49,875 bases of DNA from Butyrivibrio sp. (GTDB lineage Bacteria > Bacillota > Clostridia > Lachnospirales > Lachnospiraceae): NCBI GenBank assembly GCA_015056495.1, contig SVGC01000030.1, forward strand, positions 1 to 49,875. Reading direction: 5' to 3'. The notes beneath the pieces are model-generated. The model did no database searches and was not told the origin of the DNA. It saw only the letters and a list, made by a program, of their open reading frames with translations. Positions 8,529 through 15,904 of the stretch are shown here, piece after piece; positions within the stretch are counted from its first letter, which is position 1; every line of letters starts with the position of its first letter. The position numbers were made by a program, and so were the translations under genes.

Positions 8529-9344
8529 ATGTCCACTAAAAAGATTTTTTTCGCAGACCTTGATGGAACGCTCCTAAATAGCCAAAAGATCATAACTCCA
8601 TTAACACGAAAGGCTCTTGATAATTTTGTTGCTGCAGGCAATTATTTTGCAATCAACACTGGTAGAGGGCTTGATAGTGCCAAGGCTGTCAGAAATGAGC
8701 TGGGACTTGATTATAATAGGATGTTTCTAGTGGCTTTTAATGGTGCTGAGATATATGATTGTGATAAGGCTGTAGACATATATCGAACAGGGCTTTCCCT
8801 GGATCTGGTGCCGGAGATATTTGCTATTGCCAAAAAGTATGGCATACACTGCCAGACATATAGAGATGACGCCATTATAACTGCTGATAACGGAGAAGCG
8901 ATGCAGTTCTACAACAGAGTCATCCATACTCCTATTGTGATCACAGATGATTTTGTAAAAGAACTGCCAGAGGAGCCATGTAAGATACTTGCCATAGAGC
9001 TTCATGATCTTGAAGCATTGGAAGCATTTAGGCTTGAGATCATGGCGCAGTTTGGTGACAGAGTAAATACAATATACTCCCACCCTACATATCTGGAAAT
9101 AATCCCTATAGAAGCCGGAAAGGGTACTGCAATTGGAAAGTTATGTGATATTTTAGGAATAGATGTCAAAGATTCAATATCCGCCGGAGATGAGCAAAAT
9201 GATATCTCTATGATTGAGGCTGCTGGCACTGGAATTGCCATGGCCAATGCAACGGATATTGTAAAAGCTTCTGCTGATATAGTTACCAAACTAGACAATG
9301 ACCATGATGGTCTTGCAGAGTATCTTGAGAGTTTTGTCTCTTAA
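8529..9344 (+). CDS. Cof-type HAD phosphatase
   Basis: This is a HAD-superfamily hydrolase of the Cof/IIB type, which dephosphorylates small sugar phosphates or cofactors. The N-terminal FFADLDGTLLNS carries the nucleophile Asp and the D-x-D motif. GRGLDSA, a C-terminal Lys motif (EAGKGTAIGKL) and SAGDEQNDISMIEAAGTGIAMANA complete the fold. The open frame runs back to 8451, but that stretch is repeat DNA; AAAGGA at 8511-8516 precedes the ATG at 8529, giving about 271 aa. The substrate is unknown. Confidence 0.9.
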   Translation: MSTKKIFFADLDGTLLNSQKIITPLTRKALDNFVAAGNYFAINTGRGLDSAKAVRNELGLDYNRMFLVAFNGAEIYDCDKAVDIYRTGLSLDLVPEIFAIAKKYGIHCQTYRDDAIITADNGEAMQFYNRVIHTPIVITDDFVKELPEEPCKILAIELHDLEALEAFRLEIMAQFGDRVNTIYSHPTYLEIIPIEAGKGTAIGKLCDILGIDVKDSISAGDEQNDISMIEAAGTGIAMANATDIVKASADIVTKLDNDHDGLAEYLESFVS

Positions 9345-9410
9345 ATCACATTGATACAGCATAGCAAATAGTACTGATTTCTATTAAGATCAACAATAAT
9401 ACAAAGTAAA

Positions 9411-9469
9411 AAGGTAACAATACCGCTATTTGACACCAAGATCAAATATTGGAATTGTTACCTCTTTTT
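9411..9469. terminator. Terminator between the HAD and PHP genes
   Basis: AGGTAACAAT and ATTGTTACCT pair across a loop of about 30 nt, with A-run and T-run flanks. It can serve both converging genes. Confidence 0.65.
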
Positions 9470-10329
9470 TATCTATTATTCATATCTATATGAGCTTTAT
9501 AAATGTTGTCTCTTACTTCTTCAGGAACGAATAAATGACCATATCCAACTGCCAGATCAAGGTCTTTTTTATTAGTGCCATGGAAATCAGAGCCGCCACT
9601 TATTAGCAGATCATACTTCTTTGCAAGCTTTCTGATACTCTGTTCTTCTGACATGGAATAAGTACAGTAAATAGCTTCAATTCCCATAAGTCCTGCATCT
9701 TTCATACGAGCTACAAGGCTATCAAGCTTGGCATCACTCATATGGTACAGAATAGGGTGTGCTAAAACCGGTACTCCGCCAGCTTCAAGTATTATCTCTA
9801 CAGCAAGTTCAGGAGTGACATTTTCTCTAGGAACAAAACAAGGACAATTATCACCTATATATCTGTCAAAAGCCTCCTGTCTGCTCTTAATGTAGCCTTT
9901 TTCCAGCATATATGCTGCATAATGAGCTCTTGTAAGAACAGATCCACTATACTTGGCTGTAAGTTCATCAAAATCTGTTGGAAGACCTGCCTCTGTTAAT
10001 TTCTGGCACATCTTCTTATTTCTCTCAGTACGGGAATTTCTAAATTCATCAAGCCTTTTTACAAAAGCTTCAGACTTGTAATCAAGGTAGAGACCCACTA
10101 CGTGGACATCCTTACCTTCATTAACTGTTGAAAACTCAATACCTGGTATAACTTCTAAATCATCATATTTGGCACCTGCGGCCATTGCTTCATCGAGACC
10201 TGCAACTGTATCATGATCAGTTACAGCAATAGAAGCAAGCCCTTTTTCATGGGCATAATCGATAAGTTCTGTTGGAGAAAAACTTCCATCTGATGCTGTT
10301 GAATGAGTATGTAAATCTACTGCTCTCAT
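9469..10329 (-). CDS. PHP-domain phosphoesterase, RNase AM/TrpH type
   Basis: PHP enzymes use three metals to hydrolyse phosphoesters. Members of this branch (YciV/RNase AM) act on 3',5'-bisphosphonucleotides or RNA 5' ends. The 286-aa sequence has the N-terminal metal motif DLHTHSTASDG, VTDHDT, GIEFS, the substrate-site region VLAHP near residue 190, and the closing SGGSDFHG motif. It starts 15 nt after the pflA stop with an AGAGG ribosome site, so it is likely the third gene of the pflBA unit. A direct role with PFL is not evident. Confidence 0.85.
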   Translation of the reverse strand: MRAVDLHTHSTASDGSFSPTELIDYAHEKGLASIAVTDHDTVAGLDEAMAAGAKYDDLEVIPGIEFSTVNEGKDVHVVGLYLDYKSEAFVKRLDEFRNSRTERNKKMCQKLTEAGLPTDFDELTAKYSGSVLTRAHYAAYMLEKGYIKSRQEAFDRYIGDNCPCFVPRENVTPELAVEIILEAGGVPVLAHPILYHMSDAKLDSLVARMKDAGLMGIEAIYCTYSMSEEQSIRKLAKKYDLLISGGSDFHGTNKKDLDLAVGYGHLFVPEEVRDNIYKAHIDMNNR

Positions 10330-10344
10330 AACTACCTCTTCCCC

Positions 10345-11079
10345 TTAAATCTCACCGCGAAGAATCTTTTCTGCATGTTCTTTACTTTCTGCAGAAGGAG
10401 CTTCTACATCCTTTAATGTGTATGGGATTCCAAGTTCTTCCCATTTATATTGACCGAGTGAATGGTAAGGCAATACTTCGATCTTCTGTACATTAGAAAG
10501 TGTTTCAATAAAAGCGCGTGTCTTTCTCAGATATTCATCATTTTCTGTAATACCTGGAACCAATACGTGTCTGATCCATATAGGCTTGTTTATATCTGAA
10601 AGATATCTTGCACAATCAAGAATATTCTCATTAGAATGGCCTGTCAACTTCTTGTGTTCTTCCGGATCTATATGCTTAATATCCAAAAGAAGAAGATCTG
10701 TATACTTCATAAGTTCCTCAAATTTAGAGAAAAATGGCTCCTGTCTTGTAAATGGCTGAGCTGAAGTGTCGAGAGTTGTATTGATTCCTCTCTCTTTTGC
10801 CTTCTTGAACAGGTCTAATAAGAAATCTATCTGTAGGAGAGCTTCTCCTCCGCTCACAGTAATTCCGCCTTCTTCTCTCCAGTAGCTTCTATATCTTTCT
10901 GCCTTATCCAGCAATTCATCTGCCTCTAAAAGCTGATTATGTTCATCTTCATGTTTCCATGTATCCGCATTGTGACAATATCTGCATCTCATATCACAAC
11001 CCTGTAAAAAGATGATATATCTTATGCCTGGTCCATCAACGCTTCCGAAAGATTCTAATGAATGAATTCTGCCTACCAT
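10345..11079 (-). CDS. pflA: Pyruvate formate-lyase-activating enzyme
   Basis: This radical SAM enzyme abstracts hydrogen from the C-terminal glycine of PFL to create the catalytic glycyl radical. The 244-aa protein has the C-x3-C-x2-C cluster motif in QGCDMRCRYCHNADTW near residue 30, the SAM-binding GGE (VSGGEALLQ), and LLLDIKH. It follows pflB on the same strand after a 116-nt gap that holds a terminator-like hairpin, so it is probably expressed below pflB. The call is secure from the adjacency to pflB. Confidence 0.97.
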   Translation of the reverse strand: MVGRIHSLESFGSVDGPGIRYIIFLQGCDMRCRYCHNADTWKHEDEHNQLLEADELLDKAERYRSYWREEGGITVSGGEALLQIDFLLDLFKKAKERGINTTLDTSAQPFTRQEPFFSKFEELMKYTDLLLLDIKHIDPEEHKKLTGHSNENILDCARYLSDINKPIWIRHVLVPGITENDEYLRKTRAFIETLSNVQKIEVLPYHSLGQYKWEELGIPYTLKDVEAPSAESKEHAEKILRGEI

Positions 11080-11105
11080 ATATTATAAACTCCTACCTTT
11101 GATAA

Positions 11106-11134
11106 AAGAACCGGAGCAAGCTCACTTGCTCCGG
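11106..11134 (-). terminator. Hairpin between pflB and pflA
   Basis: CCGGAGCAAG and CTTGCTCCGG pair around a 4-nt loop. On the minus strand the hairpin is followed by TTCTTTTATC. This is probably a partial terminator that lowers pflA relative to pflB. Confidence 0.75.
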
Positions 11135-11195
11135 CCCCTAAACAATGTTACATCAATACTGATTATAACAAATAGATCAATATATTCTCACTAAA

Positions 11196-13460
11196 TTACA
11201 GTGCCTTGTGGCATGTACGAGCGATAACGTCGAGCTGCTGCTCCTTAGTAAGAGAAATGAACTTAACAGCATAACCTGATACACGGATTGTGAAGTTAGC
11301 GTACTCAGGCTTTTCTGGATGCTCCATAGCATCGATCAGCTTCTCTGTACCAAATACGTTAACGTTAAGGTGGTGAGCACCTCTGTCAAAGTATCCATCA
11401 AGTACATTTACAAGCTGGTTAGCTCTCTCTTCATCTGTGTGACCAAGAGCATCTGGGTTCATTGTCTGTGTATTTGAAATACCATCAAGAGCATACTCGT
11501 ATGGAAGCTTTGCTACTGAGTTAAGAGAAGCTAAAAGTCCGTTCTGCTCAGCACCGTATGATGGTGAAGCACCTGGAGCGAATGGTGTGAATGCCTTTCT
11601 TCCATCTGGAAGAGCACCTGTAGCCTTACCATATACAACGTTAGATGTGATTGTAAGGATAGATGTTGTAGGCTCTGAATCACGGTATGTCTCATAGTGC
11701 TTAATCTTGTTCATGAATGTCTTAAGAAGCCATACAGCGATCTCATCAGCTCTCTCATCATCGTTACCATACTTAGGGAAGTCGCCTGTTGTCTCGAAAT
11801 CTGTAGCGATTCCGTTCTCGTCACGAATTACCTTAACCTTAGCATACTTAATAGCGCTAAGAGAATCTACTACGTGTGAGAATCCAGCGATACCTGTAGC
11901 GAATGTACGTCTTACATCTGTATCGATAAGAGCCATCTCAGCTGCTTCGTAGTAATATTTATCATGCATATACTGAATCAGGTTCAGGATATTTACATAT
12001 AATCCAGCGAGCCACTCAAGCATCAGATCATACTTGTGCATAACTTCATCATAGTCAAGGTACTCTGATGTGATTGGTGCATATTCAGGACCGCACTGCA
12101 TTGGCTTACCATTCTTATCCATGTGCTTCTCATCCTTACCACCGTTGATAGCGTAAAGAAGAGCCTTAGCAAGGTTAGCACGAGCACCGAAGAACTGCAT
12201 TTCCTTACCAGTCTGTGTAGCTGATACGCAGCAGCAGATGCTGTAGTCATCACCCCAGATAGGTCTCATAACATCATCGTTCTCATACTGGATTGAAGAT
12301 GTTGTAACAGAGATCTTTGAAGCGTACTTCTTAAATGTTTCAGGAAGCTTTGATGTGTAAAGTACTGTAAGGTTTGGTTCTGGTGAAGGTCCCATGTTCT
12401 CAAGTGTGTGTAAGAAACGATAGTCGTTCTTTGTTACCATGTGACGTCCGTCCATACCGAATCCACCTACTTCAAGTGTAGCCCAAACTGGGTCACCAGA
12501 GAAGAGCTGGTTGTATGAAGGAATACGTGCGAACTTAACCATACGGAACTTCATTGTCATGTGGTCGATAAGTTCCTGAGCCTCTGACTCTGTTAATGTG
12601 CCTTCCTTAAGGTCTCTTTCGATATAGATATCAAGGAATGTTGAGATACGTCCAACTGACATAGCAGCACCATTCTGAGACTTGATAGCTGCAAGGTAAC
12701 CAAAGTACAGCCACTGAACAGCTTCCTTAGCGTTCTTAGCAGGACCTGAAATATCATAACCGTAAGATTCTGCCATCTTCTTCATCTTGTTAAGAGCCTT
12801 GATCTGCTCAGCAATCTCTTCTCTCTGACGGATAACTTTATCTGTCATTGTTCCGTTACCGCAGTTAGCGAAGTCTTTCTTCTTTTCTCCGATAAGGAAG
12901 TCGATACCGTAAAGAGCAACTCTTCTGTAGTCGCCAACGATACGTCCACGTCCGTATGTATCAGGAAGACCTGTTACGATATGTGTGTGACGTGCCATAA
13001 GCATCTCAGGTGTATAAGCATCAAATACAGCCTGGTTGTGTGTTTTATGATAATCTGTAAAGATCTTGTGGAACTTAGGATTTACTTCATAACCGTATGT
13101 TGAAGCAGCCTGTTCTGCCATCTTGATACCACCGTATGGCATGAAAGCTCTCTTAAGAGGCTTGTCTGTCTGAAGACCAACGATCTTCTCAAGATCCTTC
13201 ATAGACTCGTCGATATAGCCTGGGCCATAAGCGTCGATATCTGAAACAACTTCTGTCTCGCACTCAAGAACGCCGTTGTGCTCACGCTCAGCCTTCTGGA
13301 GTTCCTGAAGCTTGCCCCAAAGCTTATCTGTAGCTTCTGTAGCATCAGCAAGGAATGACTCGTCGCCATCATACTGTGTATAGTTGTTCTGGATGAAGTC
13401 ACGTACGTTTACTTCATCAAGCCAGTGAGAACCTTTAAATCCTCTCCATTCGTCTCTCAT
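11196..13460 (-). CDS. pflB: Pyruvate formate-lyase
   Basis: This glycyl-radical enzyme converts pyruvate and CoA to acetyl-CoA and formate in anaerobic fermentation. The open frame could start at 13499, but the ATG at 13460 ([13 protein letters not shown], the usual N-terminus) has AGAGGAG upstream, giving 754 aa, normal for PflB. The catalytic cysteine pair lies in ICCCVSATQ (about residues 409-411), and the radical glycine lies in RVSGYAVKF (Gly about 729). The upstream region carries an exact FNR-type palindrome at 13549-13566. PflA lies directly downstream. The third consecutive Cys is unusual to the eye but does not remove the normal CC-V-S motif. Confidence 0.98.
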   Translation of the reverse strand: MRDEWRGFKGSHWLDEVNVRDFIQNNYTQYDGDESFLADATEATDKLWGKLQELQKAEREHNGVLECETEVVSDIDAYGPGYIDESMKDLEKIVGLQTDKPLKRAFMPYGGIKMAEQAASTYGYEVNPKFHKIFTDYHKTHNQAVFDAYTPEMLMARHTHIVTGLPDTYGRGRIVGDYRRVALYGIDFLIGEKKKDFANCGNGTMTDKVIRQREEIAEQIKALNKMKKMAESYGYDISGPAKNAKEAVQWLYFGYLAAIKSQNGAAMSVGRISTFLDIYIERDLKEGTLTESEAQELIDHMTMKFRMVKFARIPSYNQLFSGDPVWATLEVGGFGMDGRHMVTKNDYRFLHTLENMGPSPEPNLTVLYTSKLPETFKKYASKISVTTSSIQYENDDVMRPIWGDDYSICCCVSATQTGKEMQFFGARANLAKALLYAINGGKDEKHMDKNGKPMQCGPEYAPITSEYLDYDEVMHKYDLMLEWLAGLYVNILNLIQYMHDKYYYEAAEMALIDTDVRRTFATGIAGFSHVVDSLSAIKYAKVKVIRDENGIATDFETTGDFPKYGNDDERADEIAVWLLKTFMNKIKHYETYRDSEPTTSILTITSNVVYGKATGALPDGRKAFTPFAPGASPSYGAEQNGLLASLNSVAKLPYEYALDGISNTQTMNPDALGHTDEERANQLVNVLDGYFDRGAHHLNVNVFGTEKLIDAMEHPEKPEYANFTIRVSGYAVKFISLTKEQQLDVIARTCHKAL

Positions 13461-13548
13461 AATAAATATGTCTCCTCTTTCTCTATTCATAACATTCATT
13501 GTTATTTTTTTGACAGTGAAAAATTTACCATATATATAGGTGAGAGTT

Positions 13549-13566
13549 CTTTGATTGAAATCAAAG
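13549..13566. promoter_or_regulatory. FNR-type operator upstream of pflB
   Basis: CTTTGATT-GA-AATCAAAG is a perfect 18-bp inverted repeat that contains TTGAT-N4-ATCAA, the FNR consensus. It lies about 90 bp before the pflB start and roughly 10-25 bp upstream of candidate -10 sequences (TATATA at 13531-13538; TGG-TAAATT ending near 13522). The nearby Crp/Fnr gene is the obvious candidate regulator. Confidence 0.7.
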
Positions 13567-13577
13567 TTTTAGGTTTT

Positions 13578-13596
13578 TATCAATTTAATATTGATA
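13578..13596. promoter_or_regulatory. Second inverted repeat upstream of pflB
   Basis: TATCAAT-TTAAT-ATTGATA is a perfect 7-bp inverted repeat 12 bp beyond the FNR-type site. Its half sites face the opposite way from the FNR arrangement, so it may bind a different protein or none. Confidence 0.35.
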
Positions 13597-13679
13597 ACTA
13601 TTATCATTGAGAACAGTTCATTTTTCTGTATTGTTAATTTTTAATCAATTAGTTTTTGATATTTCGTAGCACTAAAAAT

Positions 13680-13713
13680 GGCACTATTCTCGGAAAGTAT
13701 TTCGAATAGTGCC
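13680..13713 (-). terminator. Terminator of the crp-like gene
   Basis: GGCACTATTC and GAATAGTGCC form a 10-bp stem followed on the minus strand by ATTTTTAG. It lies about 110 nt after the stop at 13826. A 77-bp palindrome lies between the stop and this terminator. Confidence 0.75.
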
Positions 13714-13742
13714 TTATAGCAAAATCAGTATCTGTAGTAAAG

Positions 13743-13819
13743 TGACCCTAGGGGACGGGGATAAGGGGACATTTTGACCAATAGTCAAAATGTCCCCTTA
13801 TCCCCGTCCCCTAGGGTCA
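13743..13819. repeat. Perfect 36-bp-arm palindrome
   Basis: Arms 13743-13778 and 13784-13819 are exact reverse complements around CAATA. The arm reads TGACCCTAGGGGACGGGG, then ATAAGGGGACATTTTGAC. It ends 6 bp from the stop codon of the regulator gene. No T-run follows on either side, so it is not a normal terminator. A decayed relative lies at 19518-19595. Confidence 0.9.
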
Positions 13820-13825
13820 AAAAAT

Positions 13826-14518
13826 TCAGTTATTGTTTTCGTATATTTGACGAAGGCCGTCGTAGTCCACAATTTTGAGCTTGCCACGACCTGCTCGCTC
13901 GACTACCATGTCATCCTGCAGCTCTCCAAGCTTGCGGGAAACAGTCTCAAGTCTAAGGCCTATGCTGGCTGCAATATCTTCAAGTCTGAGCTCTATGATG
14001 TTGTCTGAACTTCTGTCACGACGATATAGTAAAAATCCGGCAAGTCTTGCCTTGGGATCACGGGTAGACAAGAGCATATTTCTAACGTTGGCATCATGAA
14101 GTTTTCTACTAAGGAGCAGGACTATCCTCATGGCTGCGTTAGGATCTTTTAAAACCTTTTCAAAATCATCGTTATAGAGCTTGCAAACCGTTACATCAGT
14201 AAGGCAAACAGCAGAATAAGGGAAGGTACTGTTCTCCAAAAACATACTTTCCCAGATAGTATCGTGTGAATACAGGATCATGATGATATTTTCACGTCCC
14301 TCTGCATCAAAACGGCTCAGCTTGACCTGTCCGTCAACGATAATACATATGTACTCTGCATCCTCGCCTTCACGAAATACGTATTCATTTTTATTCAGGC
14401 TGACGATCTCAACTCGTCCGCTCATATAATGCTGGAGTTCCTCAGGCATTTCTCTTAAAAGAGGGATATTCTCCATGTCTATATCAATTATCTTTTTTAC
14501 TTTTTTGGTCCTTGCCAC
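13826..14518 (-). CDS. Crp/Fnr family transcription regulator
   Basis: The 230-aa protein has a cyclic-nucleotide-binding-like domain (about residues 25-140, with EYICIIVDGQVKL and GRENIIMILY) and a C-terminal winged HTH (about 175-225, LEDIAASIGLRLETVSRKLGEL). The recognition helix has E-T-V-S-R, the FNR-type pattern that reads TTGAT half sites; CRP has G in place of S. The N-terminal Fe-S cysteines of E. coli FNR are absent; the only Cys are near 58, 105 and 112, so the signal is unclear. The start is GTG with TAGGAA upstream. It follows the BrkB/YihY gene by 8 nt and is in the same unit. A matching operator lies upstream of neighbouring pflB. Confidence 0.9.
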   Translation of the reverse strand: MARTKKVKKIIDIDMENIPLLREMPEELQHYMSGRVEIVSLNKNEYVFREGEDAEYICIIVDGQVKLSRFDAEGRENIIMILYSHDTIWESMFLENSTFPYSAVCLTDVTVCKLYNDDFEKVLKDPNAAMRIVLLLSRKLHDANVRNMLLSTRDPKARLAGFLLYRRDRSSDNIIELRLEDIAASIGLRLETVSRKLGELQDDMVVERAGRGKLKIVDYDGLRQIYENNN

Positions 14519-14526
14519 TGTTATTC

Positions 14527-15423
14527 CTACCTATCACTTTTAGTCTTTGAAGTCTTTTTCCTGATACCCCTCTGTACTCTGCGGATATGCTGTTCATGAT
14601 AAAAAACTTTTACAGCAGGATGAAAAAAACGGTTTATAAACGCGCCAATGAAAAATATATAAATACAAAAATACATCCAGACCATCGCAATGATAGGTGC
14701 TGTCATACTTCCGTAAAAGCTGTGCTCATTGAGTCCATGGACATAGATGGAGAAAAACAATGAGAATATACTCCAGGAAAGGGCTGCAAAAATAGCACCC
14801 GGAAGCTGGTATATAAATTTGGTCTTGGTAGTAGGCACATATGTGTATACAATGGCAAACAATAGAAATGCCACTGCGACTACTATCGGGTATCTTAAGT
14901 TGTGGAAATACGGGCTATAGGGCACAAGGGCCGGAACCGCATCAAAAATAAATCTTTTTATACCCTCCCAGAAAACCAAAAGAGCCATCATCACCACAAT
15001 TACGATCAGCATCACAAATGTATAGATAGCCGCGATAAATCTGAGTATAAAATAATTTCTGTTTTCAACTACATTATCGATAAAGTTCAGTCCTCTTATA
15101 ATAGCCATCATGGCAGTTGCGCCGGACCATATCATGATGAAAATGGAAAAAGACAGGATGCCGGCTGACTGATCAAAAGCTTCTGTTATCATCTGACTGG
15201 CCAGATCATCTATGAAATAAGGCGTTATCTGTGTTACCAGGTCGATCATCTGCATCTGGGTAAAACCAGTATATGGAAGAAGTGAAGATATGACTATCAG
15301 CAGGGGAATGATCGACGTGATAAAGAAAAACGCTGTGCTTCCCGCAAATGCACTTATGTATTTGGAATTCATAGTGACTGTAAATTCTCTTGCCAGTCTG
15401 AGAAGTTGCTTTTTTAGCGACAT
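14527..15423 (-). CDS. YihY/BrkB family membrane protein
   Basis: This is an inner-membrane protein of the YihY/BrkB (UPF0761) family, of uncertain function and once misnamed RNase BN. The likely start is the ATG at 15423 (MSLKKQLLRLAREF), with AGGGGG six nt upstream, giving 298 aa. About six hydrophobic segments are visible, including AGSTAFFFITSIIPLLIVISSLLPYTG and FIAAIYTFVMLIVIVVMMALLVFW, with the conserved SAxxTP-like entry replaced by AGSTAFFF. A basic C-terminal tail (RRVQRGIRKKTSKTKS) is likely cytoplasmic. It is cotranscribed with the Crp/Fnr gene. A substrate or role cannot be assigned. Confidence 0.85.
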   Translation of the reverse strand: MSLKKQLLRLAREFTVTMNSKYISAFAGSTAFFFITSIIPLLIVISSLLPYTGFTQMQMIDLVTQITPYFIDDLASQMITEAFDQSAGILSFSIFIMIWSGATAMMAIIRGLNFIDNVVENRNYFILRFIAAIYTFVMLIVIVVMMALLVFWEGIKRFIFDAVPALVPYSPYFHNLRYPIVVAVAFLLFAIVYTYVPTTKTKFIYQLPGAIFAALSWSIFSLFFSIYVHGLNEHSFYGSMTAPIIAMVWMYFCIYIFFIGAFINRFFHPAVKVFYHEQHIRRVQRGIRKKTSKTKSDR

Positions 15424-15510
15424 GCATCCCCCTAAAAAATGTAAATTCAATAATAATCAATAATACTCTACTCTAATTTCCAATATACTGTCAATTATTG
15501 TATATATAAC

Positions 15511-15547
15511 GAAAAAGCAGCCAACTAAACAGTTGGCTGCACTTTTT
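15511..15547. terminator. Strong bidirectional terminator
   Basis: GCAGCCAACT and AGTTGGCTGC pair around a 4-nt loop, flanked by AAAAA and TTTTT. It ends the candidate RNA on the minus strand. Confidence 0.9.
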
Positions 15548-15780
15548 CGAAGTTATACCCAAAATGCCGGTTCCTGCTATTTGACTCCTAGCTAACGCCA
15601 GGTGGGTTACCGCAACTCATGTGCCTGTCTTCCTCTCCCATAGCTGGTCTGCGCATGCGCAGGGCCGAAGGCGTGACAATTACAAAAGCAATGTAGGATT
15701 CCCGTTTAAAGTAACTGTAGGTTCAAATTAAGCAAGAATTGTCGAACATTCCAGGCGACATATAATTATGTCTCTTACTA
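15511..15780 (-). ncRNA. Candidate free-standing structured RNA, possibly 6S-like
   Basis: A 450-bp gap between the aminopeptidase P gene and the BrkB/YihY gene holds no ORF but a complete minus-strand transcription unit: promoter at 15787-15814, about 270 nt, then a strong terminator at 15511-15547. The RNA can fold into nested stems with separated arms: AGTTA/TAACT, TCCTA/TAGGA, ACGCC/GGCGT, a small ATTGC/GTAAT hairpin between the last two, and the self-complementary CTGCGCATGCGCAG near the apex. The size, lone position and long imperfect closing stem suit 6S RNA, but I cannot confirm the family. A riboswitch is less likely because the terminator ends the unit before any gene. Confidence 0.5.
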
Positions 15781-15786
15781 ACTATT

Positions 15787-15814
15787 ATTATATATATAAA
15801 TCCGATTTTGGCAA
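15787..15814 (-). promoter_or_regulatory. Promoter of the candidate structured RNA
   Basis: Read on the minus strand, TTGCCA (15814-15809) and TATAAT (15792-15787) are spaced 16 nt apart. The predicted start is near 15780. Confidence 0.65.
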
Positions 15815-15904
15815 CTATTTTTACAGACATTTAGAAGCCTTTTAATATCATTTTTATACAAATCGTAGTTTTTTTATCATTTTTCAGAATATTTGAGTTG
15901 ACAC

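Noticed and set aside
13461..13499. Longer N-terminus of PflB from 13499
   Set aside because: The AGAGGAG site is correctly spaced for 13460, and PflB proteins normally begin near the W-x-G-F-x-x-G-x-W motif.
15590..15625. T-box-like AGGTGGGTTACCGC on the plus strand
   Set aside because: It resembles the T-box core only partly, and the next plus-strand gene is over 2 kb away with no terminator switch, so it is better explained as one side of the minus-strand structured RNA.
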